Source: Sphingobacterium sp. UBA6711 (GTDB lineage Bacteria; Bacteroidota; Bacteroidia; Sphingobacteriales; Sphingobacteriaceae). From it: a DNA stretch of 12,334 nt. The translations under genes were made by a program, and so were the position numbers. The DNA is taken from assembly GCA_002454415.1 (NCBI GenBank), contig DKIT01000221.1:10504-22837 (forward strand). Reading direction: 5' to 3'. The notes below the pieces were generated by a model. It saw nothing but the letters and a program-made list of their open reading frames with translations. It was not told the origin of the DNA and did not search any database. Shown piece by piece: positions 6,505 through 12,334 of this stretch (position 1 is the stretch's first letter; every line of letters starts with the position of its first letter).

Positions 6505-7751
6505 GTGAATCCATTGTAGAACAACTTCAGGCGGCAGCCAAGGCAAAACAAGTGCTGCAACAGCTATCCTCGGATACCAAAATAATTATTTTAAATGCCA
6601 TCGCGGACGGTCTGGTCGCACATACTGCGGAGATATTGGTAGCCAATAAGATTGATTTGGATCGTATGTCTGATGAAGATCCCAAAAAAGACCGTCTCCT
6701 GCTCAATAGCGATCGCCTAAATGGTTTGTCTGACAGTGTTAAGCAAATTGCGCAGTTGTCAGACCCAACGAATCAGTTATTGCTAAAGAAGGTCCTACCT
6801 AATGGATTGAAAATAGAAAAAATCACTGTTCCGCTTGGTGTAGTTGGCGTCATCTATGAATCACGGCCCAATGTGACTATAGATGTAGCTGCATTATGTA
6901 TCCAATCGGGAAATGTGTGCCTTTTGCGTGGAGGCTCTGATGCACTTCATACCAATGAGGCCTTGTTGAAAATAATCCATGGCATTTTGGATGAATATGG
7001 GATCACAAGAGATATTGTCCAATTATTACCTGTCGATAGAAAACATGTTTCGGAATTGTTAGAAGCGACCCAATACGTGGATATTATCATCCCTAGGGGT
7101 TCGCAGTCATTGATCGATTATGTCAGGGAGCACGCTAAAGTTCCTGTTATTGAAACTGGGGCAGGGGTATGCCATACCTATGTGGATCGAACCGCAGATC
7201 TGGATGTTGCAGCTAAAATTGTTGCCAATGCAAAGATCTCTAGACCTTCAGTATGTAATTCGTTGGATACCGTTTTAGTCGATAAGGATGTTGCACCGGA
7301 ATTTCTAACTAAATTGACCCCCTATTTTGAAGAAGCTCAAGTTGAAGTTTTTGCTGACCCTACCGCCTATGAGGTATTACGACGTGAAAATTTTTCAAAT
7401 TTAAAAGCTGCTGAAGAGGCAGATTTTGGAAGAGAATTTTTAGATTTGAAATGTTCAGTAAAGACGGTTGGGAGTTTGGATGAAGCATTGGAGCATATTG
7501 CAACATATTCTTCCAAACATTCGGAGTGTATTGTCTCAACCAATGAACTTCATATTGAGCAGTTTTTAAATACGGTGGATGCGGCGGCGGTATATGCCAA
7601 CGCCTCAACACGTTTTACCGATGGCGGTGAATTTGGACTTGGCGCTGAAATTGGAATATCTACTCAGAAATTACATGCACGGGGACCATTTGCATTGGAA
7701 AAATTAGTTACAGAGAAATGGATTGTCCGTGGAAGTGGACAGGTCCGATAA
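6501..7751 (+). CDS. proA: Gamma-glutamyl phosphate reductase (glutamate-5-semialdehyde dehydrogenase)
   Basis: ProA reduces glutamate 5-phosphate with NADPH to glutamate 5-semialdehyde, which cyclises to the proline precursor pyrroline-5-carboxylate. The 416-residue length is standard. Motifs seen: PLGVVGVIYESRPNVTIDVA, the GN-x-CLLRGGSDA cofactor block, IPRGSQSLIDYV, VPVIETGAGVCHTYVD, the catalytic-cysteine loop RPSVCNSLDT with Cys252, HSECIVS, NASTRFTDGGEFGLGAEIGI and the C-terminal HARGPFALEKL. All expected catalytic features are intact. The ATG at 6501 overlaps the proB TGA as ATGA, so translation is likely coupled by re-initiation. A gene of unknown function begins 9 bases after its stop, making a three-gene transcription unit. 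Confidence 0.97.
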   Translation: MSESIVEQLQAAAKAKQVLQQLSSDTKIIILNAIADGLVAHTAEILVANKIDLDRMSDEDPKKDRLLLNSDRLNGLSDSVKQIAQLSDPTNQLLLKKVLPNGLKIEKITVPLGVVGVIYESRPNVTIDVAALCIQSGNVCLLRGGSDALHTNEALLKIIHGILDEYGITRDIVQLLPVDRKHVSELLEATQYVDIIIPRGSQSLIDYVREHAKVPVIETGAGVCHTYVDRTADLDVAAKIVANAKISRPSVCNSLDTVLVDKDVAPEFLTKLTPYFEEAQVEVFADPTAYEVLRRENFSNLKAAEEADFGREFLDLKCSVKTVGSLDEALEHIATYSSKHSECIVSTNELHIEQFLNTVDAAAVYANASTRFTDGGEFGLGAEIGISTQKLHARGPFALEKLVTEKWIVRGSGQVR

Positions 7752-7760
7752 GCATAGACA

Positions 7761-8207
7761 ATGGGATTAAGTTTTAAAAAAGATGTATTGATGAACTGGA
7801 TCGAAGAAATAGGCAAATTTCTTCGCATATGGACGGAGGGGCATGATGCCTTTGCTGAACCAAGCGATCCAGCTGTATTTGAAGGAGCGTATGAGAAATT
7901 TTTTGAAAAGAGCAGAAACTACTTCATAAACATTTCGGAGAGTGAACTGGCAGTATATCTTAAAGAAGATCTCCAGGTACAGCAATTACATCCATTGGCG
8001 CTGACCCTATTATTTGACGGGTTGAATGCTGCGGATGGTAGCCAGGAAAACTTACTCCGCAAAGCAAAGCTCATTTTGAATCTAGCTATGGCCGAAACAG
8101 CCAGTTTTGCTTTCCAGGATTACCAGTATTTAGCGATGATCGATAATAAATTGAAAAGTCTGCAAAGGTGCTTAGCCATTTGTTTGATCCAACGGATGAA
8201 CAAGTGA
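7761..8207 (+). CDS. Uncharacterised small helical protein downstream of proBA
   Basis: I do not recognise this 148-residue product. It has no signal peptide and no membrane segment and looks wholly alpha-helical and acidic-amphipathic. The N-terminal half contains NWIEEIGKFLRIWTEG and AYEKFFEKSRNYF; the second half contains LHPLALTLLFDGLN, LLRKAKLILNLAMAET and a tyrosine-rich helix FQDYQYLAMIDNKL. The repeated helix-turn-helix hairpins suggest a TPR-like or four-helix bundle, but no family signature is certain. The ATG at 7761 is 9 bases after the proA stop; an internal ATG at 7791 (MNWIEEIG) is an alternative start giving 138 residues and a cleaner N-terminus. The gene is closed by a strong hairpin, so it is transcribed with proBA. 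Confidence 0.75.
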   Translation: MGLSFKKDVLMNWIEEIGKFLRIWTEGHDAFAEPSDPAVFEGAYEKFFEKSRNYFINISESELAVYLKEDLQVQQLHPLALTLLFDGLNAADGSQENLLRKAKLILNLAMAETASFAFQDYQYLAMIDNKLKSLQRCLAICLIQRMNK

Positions 8208-8234
8208 AAGCCCTATACGAGCAGTTTTTCTACG

Positions 8235-8272
8235 ACAAGAGCTGTCAGTTCAATAGCTGACAGCTCTTGTTT
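8235..8272 (+). terminator. Terminator hairpin between convergent genes
   Basis: ACAAGAGCTGTCAG (8235-8248) and CTGACAGCTCTTGT (8257-8270) form a perfect 14-bp stem around an 8-base loop. The T-run is short (TTGTTT on the plus strand), yet the position, 27 bases after the stop at 8207 and 24 bases beyond the convergent acyl-CoA dehydrogenase stop, fits a bidirectional terminator. Confidence 0.8.
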
Positions 8273-8296
8273 ATGAAGGGATTTTGAACAGCACCA

Positions 8297-9433
8297 TTAC
8301 CGTAAAATTTCACGGGCAATGACCAATCGCTGAATTTCGGATGTACCCTCATAGATTTGCGTAATCTTTGCGTCACGCATCAATCGTTCGACGTGGTATT
8401 CTTTTACATAGCCATAGCCGCCGTGGACCTGTACGGCTTCTACAGTGTGCTTCATGGCAACTTCCGATGCATGTAATTTGGCCATGGCAGCTTCTTTTCC
8501 ATAAGGGAGCCCCTGATCTTTTGTCCAGGCAGCTTTGTAGGTCAAGAGTCTTGCAGCCTCAATATCGACTTCCATATCCGCCAATTTAAACTGTATGGCT
8601 TGATGGTCCGAGATGGGCTTTCCAAAAGTCTTCCGCTCTTTGGAGTAGGCAAGTGCGAGATCATAGGCTCCAGCAGCTATTCCTAAAGCTTGCGCAGCTA
8701 TGCCGATTCGACCGCCATCTAGTGTTTTCATTGCGAATTTGAACCCAAAGCCATCTTCTCCAATGCGATTCTCTTTCGGAACCTTAACATCGGAAAATAG
8801 AAGGGAATGTGTGTCGGAACTGCGGATACCCAATTTATTCTCCTTTGGCCCAATGGTAAAGCCCGGCAAACCTTTTTCTACGATGAGCACATTGATTCCT
8901 TTGTGTCCTTTTTCGGGATGAGTCTGCGCGATAACGAGGTATATGTCTGCATGACCGCCATTGGTGATCCAGTTTTTTGTTCCGTTGAGCAAATAATGAT
9001 CGCCCTTATCCTCAGCTGTGGTATGCTGAGAGGAGGCGTCCGAACCAGCTTCAGGTTCCGATAGTGCAAATGCTCCTAACTTCTGTCCCTGAGCCAGAGG
9101 CACGAGGTACTTTTGTTTTTGTTCTTCTGTTCCAAAAGCATTCAGGCCATACAATACCAGTGAGTTATGCGCAGATACAATCACTGCTGCTGAGGCGTCA
9201 ATTTTTGCGATCTCCTCTAAAACGATGACATAAGCTAATGTATCCATACCAGCTCCTCCATATGCTTCTGGAGTCATAATCCCCATAAACCCAAGTTCGG
9301 ACATTTGTTTAACAAAGTCCGTCGGAAATTTTGCTTCTTCATCGCGTTCGATTGCTCCGGCCTTTAATTCCTGAGCGAATTCCCGTGCTGCGTCACGGAT
9401 CATTTTGTGTTCTTCGCTTAATTCAAAATTCAT
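8297..9433 (-). CDS. Acyl-CoA dehydrogenase, short-chain (butyryl-CoA) type
   Basis: This FAD enzyme introduces the trans-2 double bond into acyl-CoA, the first step of beta-oxidation, passing electrons to electron-transfer flavoprotein. The 378-residue product has the three standard domains: helical N-terminus (FELSEEHKMIRDAAREFA), the flavin/substrate block LSEPEAGSDAS followed by YLLNGTKNWITNGGHAD, and the C-terminal domain with RIGIAAQALGIA, YSKERKTFGKPISDHQAIQFKLADM and VQVHGGYGYVKEYHVER. The catalytic base is Glu362 in QIYEGTSEIQRLVIAREIL, the position used by short-chain and butyryl-CoA dehydrogenases rather than the shifted base of isovaleryl or long-chain types. Chain-length preference cannot be settled by reading. 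The gene stands alone on the minus strand, without etfAB, thiolase or hydratase nearby. Confidence 0.95.
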   Translation of the reverse strand: MNFELSEEHKMIRDAAREFAQELKAGAIERDEEAKFPTDFVKQMSELGFMGIMTPEAYGGAGMDTLAYVIVLEEIAKIDASAAVIVSAHNSLVLYGLNAFGTEEQKQKYLVPLAQGQKLGAFALSEPEAGSDASSQHTTAEDKGDHYLLNGTKNWITNGGHADIYLVIAQTHPEKGHKGINVLIVEKGLPGFTIGPKENKLGIRSSDTHSLLFSDVKVPKENRIGEDGFGFKFAMKTLDGGRIGIAAQALGIAAGAYDLALAYSKERKTFGKPISDHQAIQFKLADMEVDIEAARLLTYKAAWTKDQGLPYGKEAAMAKLHASEVAMKHTVEAVQVHGGYGYVKEYHVERLMRDAKITQIYEGTSEIQRLVIAREILR

Positions 9434-9577
9434 GGTATTTCAAGTTTTTTGGTTCGTCATTTATCACAATGATAACTCCATATCGAAAGGTGATCCTATT
9501 TTATTTAATAACACTTGCTGTTAAAAAGTTTTGAGCCAGCTTACACTCGTTCGATGGACTCGATGCATCCTTATATT

Positions 9578-9608
9578 CAAATATACAAAAATATATTATG
9601 CAAGCATA
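9578..9608 (-). promoter_or_regulatory. Candidate acyl-CoA dehydrogenase promoter and operator
   Basis: On the minus strand TATATTTG (9585-9578) is a full match to TAnnTTTG, with TTG at 9603-9601 only 15 bases upstream, shorter than usual. The TTG lies inside the inverted repeat TATGC-AA-GCATA (9597-9608), which could be a repressor site over the -33 region. The leader to ATG 9433 would be about 140 bases. Confidence 0.3.
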
Positions 9609-9826
9609 GTATATGGTGAAATGCATTTTTTGTAAACGGTTGCTAATCAGGGAGCGTATTTTGACAAGCACTGGAAGCGGTTGGACATTAGTGCAAAGTC
9701 TTTATATCGGAGCTAAGTATTTATGAAGAATCCATATTTTGTACAAAAGTAATCGGTAAGGCTAGGATAATTGGAAAGTGTATTAAGAGCAGTTTTTTCA
9801 TCTAAATTTAAAAAATTGAAGAATTA

Positions 9827-9857
9827 TTTGTTTGCTAAATTTAATCTACTATATTTG
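9827..9857 (+). promoter_or_regulatory. Peroxiredoxin promoter with overlapping inverted repeat
   Basis: TTTG (9827-9830), 19 bases, then TATATTTG (9850-9857): a full match to the Bacteroidota housekeeping promoter at ideal spacing. The predicted start of transcription is near 9864, giving a leader of about 33 bases. TCTAC (9845-9849) and GTAGA (9857-9861) form an inverted repeat centred on the -7 box, where a bound repressor would block polymerase. Confidence 0.7.
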
Positions 9858-9896
9858 TAGACTATGTAATTTAAACACATTTAAAAAAATAAGATT

Positions 9897-10532
9897 ATGA
9901 GTTTAAGATTAGGAGATGAAGCGCCAAATTTTAAAGCGCAAACAACCATTGGTGAAATAGATTTTCACGATTATATCAAAGATAGCTGGGTGGTATTTTT
10001 TTCACATCCATCAGATTATACACCTGTATGTACAACAGAATTGGGCCGCACAGCAAAATTAAAATCTGAATTTGACAAAAGGGGCGTAAAAGCCATTGCG
10101 TTAAGTGTTGATAATGTAAATGATCACTTGAATTGGATCAAGGATATCAATGAAACGCAAAATACCGAAGTGAATTTTCCGGTTATTGCAGACGAAGATC
10201 ATCATGTATCGGAATTGTATGATATGATTCATCCCAATGCATCAGCGACGGCTACTGTCCGTTCGGTCTTCATTATCGGTCCGGATAAAAAAATAAAATT
10301 ATCATTGACTTATCCTGCATCAACGGGGCGTAATTTTGATGAAATTCTGCGGGTTATTGATTCTTTGCAGTTAACTGCCGATTATCAGGTAGCAACGCCT
10401 GCTGACTGGAAGCATGGGGAAGATGTGATTGTTGTCCCTGCGATTAAAACGGAAGATATTCCAGCTAAATTCCCGAAAGGATTTAAGGAAATCAAACCAT
10501 ATTTGCGGACTACGCCGCAGCCAAACTTATAG
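9897..10532 (+). CDS. 1-Cys peroxiredoxin, Prx6 subfamily
   Basis: Peroxiredoxins reduce hydrogen peroxide and organic hydroperoxides through a peroxidatic cysteine. The 211-residue protein carries the PxxxTxxC active site as HPSDYTPVCTTELG with Cys45, the only cysteine in the chain, so it must be regenerated by an external thiol (1-Cys mechanism). Long C-terminal features identify the Prx6 group: VRSVFIIGPDKKIKL with the conserved arginine, YPASTGRNFDEILRVIDSLQ and VATPADWKHGEDVIVVP. It is cytoplasmic, with no signal peptide. It is monocistronic, with its own promoter and a strong terminator. The resolving partner is not encoded nearby. Expression probably responds to oxidative stress given the family, but no OxyR site was found that I would defend. 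Confidence 0.95.
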   Translation: MSLRLGDEAPNFKAQTTIGEIDFHDYIKDSWVVFFSHPSDYTPVCTTELGRTAKLKSEFDKRGVKAIALSVDNVNDHLNWIKDINETQNTEVNFPVIADEDHHVSELYDMIHPNASATATVRSVFIIGPDKKIKLSLTYPASTGRNFDEILRVIDSLQLTADYQVATPADWKHGEDVIVVPAIKTEDIPAKFPKGFKEIKPYLRTTPQPNL

Positions 10533-10549
10533 TAATAAGACAGATTAGA

Positions 10550-10588
10550 AGAAAAAGGTCAAATTCTATGCGAATTTGACCTTTTTCT
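10550..10588 (+). terminator. Strong terminator after the peroxiredoxin gene
   Basis: Arms 10550-10566 and 10572-10588 pair perfectly over 17 bp (core AAGGTCAAATTC / GAATTTGACCTT) around the loop TATGC. The descending arm ends in five T residues (10582-10586), and the ascending arm starts with A residues, so it can work in both directions. It begins 18 bases after the stop codon. Confidence 0.9.
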
Positions 10589-10706
10589 ATTTCGGGTGTG
10601 TATTTGTTTTGTTGTCCAAAAGCCTCCATTGCATTATAACAGTCCGGTAAGACGGAAGCGGTATGTGAGGTCAAAGGAAGAGAAATTAGCGGAAGATCAG
10701 AGTACA

Positions 10707-10739
10707 AAAAAAGCAACGTTGAAAAAACGTTGCTTTTTT
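10707..10739 (-). terminator. Terminator after the anti-sigma/protease gene
   Basis: Arms AAAAAAGCAACGTT (10707-10720) and AACGTTGCTTTTTT (10726-10739) form a perfect 14-bp stem with a 5-base loop. Read on the minus strand it ends in seven T residues and lies 23 bases beyond the stop of the minus-strand gene. The A/T flanks make it bidirectional, a second stop for peroxiredoxin transcripts. Confidence 0.9.
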
Positions 10740-10761
10740 ATGTTGCTAAAAGATGCCGGTC

Positions 10762-11877
10762 TTAATATACTTTAACCATATAAATATAGTCTTGCATCTT
10801 TTTAATTTGTTCTGTTCTTGGTAAGCCTGCCAAAGCATTCTTTTTATTGATTTTAAGGCCTGTAACAAGTGAGTCACTTGGTATATCCGCTAAAGCATTC
10901 AAGATTGATTTCGTTTTGATTGCAAAGGCGGCCCCATCAATTCCACGTTGCTTTCCGGAGATGATACCAATCACGTTACCTCTGTTATCCAACACAGGGC
11001 CACCGCTATTTCCTGGGTTGACAGGTACAGAGATTTGATAGGCGATGGTATCGCCGGCATAACCTGTAGAAGAGCTTAGATACCCTTGGCCATACACCGC
11101 TTCATCGCGAGGGAAACCGATGGTATAAATATCTTCCCCGAGATCTGAAGTCGATGTCTTGAACGTATAAGGTAAGCTTTTAGCTTTCTTAAAGCTCTTA
11201 TCAGCAATATATAGAATTGCTAAATCTTTACTTGGATCGGTATGTACGATCTGCGCTTTATAAGATTCTCCTTTACTATTTTGCAGATAGATAGAATCCG
11301 CACCGCTAACGACATGGTAGTTTGTTACTACATAGCCATCAGTGGTCAACATAAAGCCTGTTGCGCCGAACTGGCTCTCAGAACCCTTGACCGATTTTTT
11401 GTCATTGATATCTTTGATTGCAGCATTGTGTGCGTTGACGTTCTTTTTGACATTATTCATATCTCTACGTAATGCACTGTAATCGGAAGATGCTTTTTCA
11501 AGGTTACTGTAATAGCCACTCAACCATAATGTCCCAAATACGGCAAATACCGCAACCACTGCAGCGACTAAAGAACTCGCTTTGATACGTTCCCAAAGTG
11601 AAATAACTTTTGATTGCTTCATTGGAACCACTTTGGCAGTCTTGCTTTGGGTTTTGTGGTATTCTTTCGCAGACTGCGCCAATGCATTTTTGAAATCTAG
11701 ACGATGGCTCGTTTCTTCCATATTGGCAATAAAGTCGCGGTGTTGTTGTAATTGGGCCGCATAGGAGGGGTGTTCAGCACAAAAAGACTCAAATGTAGCT
11801 TTGTCTTCGGTCGATAATTCGCCGCGAAGATACTGATCCGCTAATTCGAAAAATTCTTTTTGATTCATTGTTCCCAT
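10762..11877 (-). CDS. Membrane anti-sigma-like protein fused to a periplasmic trypsin-like protease
   Basis: From ATG 11877 the product has 371 residues. Residues 6-55 (FFELADQYLRGELSTEDKAT, then a FESF...HPSYAAQL helix) resemble the cytoplasmic sigma-binding segment of RskA/FecR-type anti-sigma factors; no zinc HxxxCxxC motif is present. A single membrane segment spans about 101-122 (SLVAAVVAVFAVFGTLWLSG), after a basic stretch that favours a cytoplasmic N-terminus. Residues 123-160 look coiled-coil. A trypsin/DegS-type domain follows: GATGFMLTTDGYVVTNYHVV with His188, SKDLAILYI with Asp218, and PVNPGNSGGPVLD with Ser291, a complete triad. No PDZ domain follows; the chain ends in about 45 residues finishing DYIYMVKVY. 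The start is 15 bases after the sigma-factor stop. Alternative starts are ATG 11868 and TTG 11889. Likely role: stress-sensing control of the adjacent sigma factor (inference). Confidence 0.85.
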   Translation of the reverse strand: MGTMNQKEFFELADQYLRGELSTEDKATFESFCAEHPSYAAQLQQHRDFIANMEETSHRLDFKNALAQSAKEYHKTQSKTAKVVPMKQSKVISLWERIKASSLVAAVVAVFAVFGTLWLSGYYSNLEKASSDYSALRRDMNNVKKNVNAHNAAIKDINDKKSVKGSESQFGATGFMLTTDGYVVTNYHVVSGADSIYLQNSKGESYKAQIVHTDPSKDLAILYIADKSFKKAKSLPYTFKTSTSDLGEDIYTIGFPRDEAVYGQGYLSSSTGYAGDTIAYQISVPVNPGNSGGPVLDNRGNVIGIISGKQRGIDGAAFAIKTKSILNALADIPSDSLVTGLKINKKNALAGLPRTEQIKKMQDYIYMVKVY

Positions 11878-11892
11878 GGTGTTACTCAAATT

Positions 11893-12334
11893 TTAATCTG
11901 TTGAAAAAAATATTTTTTTCAGCCGTTGTAGGCATTTATACTTCTGAGTCTTGGCATTATCTGTGTTGGTATAACCAAATTTTTCACAGATGTCCTGCAT
12001 CGAGTGGTTTAAGATGTAAAAATCATGTAAGATCGTCTTACAAGGTTCTCCCATTTTTTCTAAGGCTAGTTCCATTTGATCGAACTTTTTCTCAAGTTCT
12101 TGATGCTGTTGTAGATCTTCTTCCTCAAATAAGGAATCTTCATAACCGCTAATGTCACTGTTGCCAAAACCAGCACGATTGAGTTGCTTAAGCCAAAGCC
12201 TTCGGCAAATCGAGTAAAGATATGTTTTTAGTTTGCTACTGAGCTCAAAGTTCCCTTTGGAAACTTTATCATAGAGCACTATCACAGCCTCTTGAAAGAT
12301 ATCTTTCGCTTCATCCTCACTTCCATTGTTTTGC
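11893..12334 (-). CDS. ECF-like sigma-70 family RNA polymerase sigma factor, C-terminal part
   Basis: The reading frame is open to the right edge, so the N-terminus is missing. The first visible codons read QNNGSEDEAKDIFQEAVIVLYDKV, the end of sigma region 2 (DAEDLvQevF in the family). Next come LKTYLYSICRRLWLKQL, then an acidic linker (GYEDSLFEEEDLQQHQELEKK). Region 4 follows: CKTILHDFYILNHSMQDICEKFGY with a helix-turn-helix and NTDNAKTQKYKCLQRLKKIF, which binds the -35 element. This C-terminal style (GYTN-DNAK-QKYKCL) is common among Bacteroidota sigma factors. A GTG at 12285 could be taken as a start but would delete region 2, so it is not used. The downstream gene, 15 bases away, encodes a membrane protein with an anti-sigma-like N-terminus and a periplasmic protease domain, the expected position for its regulator. 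Confidence 0.9.
   Translation of the reverse strand, partial: QNNGSEDEAKDIFQEAVIVLYDKVSKGNFELSSKLKTYLYSICRRLWLKQLNRAGFGNSDISGYEDSLFEEEDLQQHQELEKKFDQMELALEKMGEPCKTILHDFYILNHSMQDICEKFGYTNTDNAKTQKYKCLQRLKKIFFSTD

Larger units (their letters stand above)
9434..9896. other. Divergent intergenic region, acyl-CoA dehydrogenase / peroxiredoxin
   Basis: This 463-base gap is the largest in the window. No ORF is supported. It holds the excellent peroxiredoxin promoter at its right end and a poorer candidate for the dehydrogenase at 9578-9603. The middle, about 9610-9820, is AT-rich and shows no repeat, tRNA or coding signal I can support; either a small RNA or remnants of a lost gene could hide there. 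Confidence 0.5.

Noticed and set aside
8807..9064. 85-codon plus-strand open frame opposite the acyl-CoA dehydrogenase
   Set aside because: Antisense to a conserved enzyme; no independent support.
9845..9871. OxyR binding site at the peroxiredoxin promoter
   Set aside because: The CTAC-N7-GTAG pair resembles only the centre of the ATAG-N7-CTAT tetrad; the flanking half-sites at the required spacing are absent.
10510..10716. 68-codon minus-strand open frame between the two terminators
   Set aside because: It covers the whole peroxiredoxin terminator hairpin and part of the second one, starts in the stem region, and has no motif.
12183..12285. GTG at 12285 as start of the sigma factor
   Set aside because: The frame is open further upstream and encodes the conserved end of sigma region 2, so the true start is outside the window.

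Overview
The window looks like chromosomal housekeeping DNA from a Bacteroidota bacterium, most likely a Sphingobacteriaceae member close to Sphingobacterium or Pedobacter. The assignment rests on moderate-to-low GC, several matches to the Bacteroidota promoter pattern (TTG, about 19 bases, TAnnTTTG), few clear Shine-Dalgarno sites, a PorT-like outer-membrane barrel, and the sequence styles of ProB, the sigma factor and the YkuK-like protein. It was made by reading translations, not by a database search.

Layout. (1) 1-2065, minus strand: upp (uracil salvage), a YkuK/DUF458 RNase H-fold protein, pnuC (nicotinamide riboside uptake), and the start of a NadR-like P-loop kinase that runs off the left edge. 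The last two form an uptake-and-trap pair for NAD salvage. (2) 2376-5149, plus strand: uvrB (nucleotide excision repair), then an outer-membrane beta-barrel gene preceded by three direct repeats on an exact 20-bp period. (3) 5473-8207, plus strand: proB and proA overlapping by ATGA, then a 148-codon gene of unknown function 9 bases later, closed by a 14-bp-stem hairpin. (4) 8297-9433, minus strand: a short-chain-type acyl-CoA dehydrogenase. (5) 9897-10532, plus strand: a 1-Cys Prx6-type peroxiredoxin with the best promoter in the window and a 17-bp terminator stem. (6) 10762-12334, minus strand: an ECF-like sigma factor (cut by the right edge) followed 15 bases later by a membrane protein.

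The most interesting locus is (6). The protein downstream of the sigma factor has an anti-sigma-like cytoplasmic N-terminus, one membrane segment, a predicted coiled coil and a periplasmic trypsin/DegS-type serine protease with a complete His-Asp-Ser triad but no PDZ domain. It appears to join in one chain the roles that RseA (anti-sigma) and DegS (stress-sensing protease) play as separate proteins in the E. coli sigma-E pathway. The function is inferred from architecture and gene order only.

Three stretches above 300 bases lack genes: 2066-2375, 5150-5472 and 9434-9896. They hold candidate promoters, inverted repeats and a possible folded RNA; no tRNA, rRNA, CRISPR array, insertion sequence or riboswitch was recognised.
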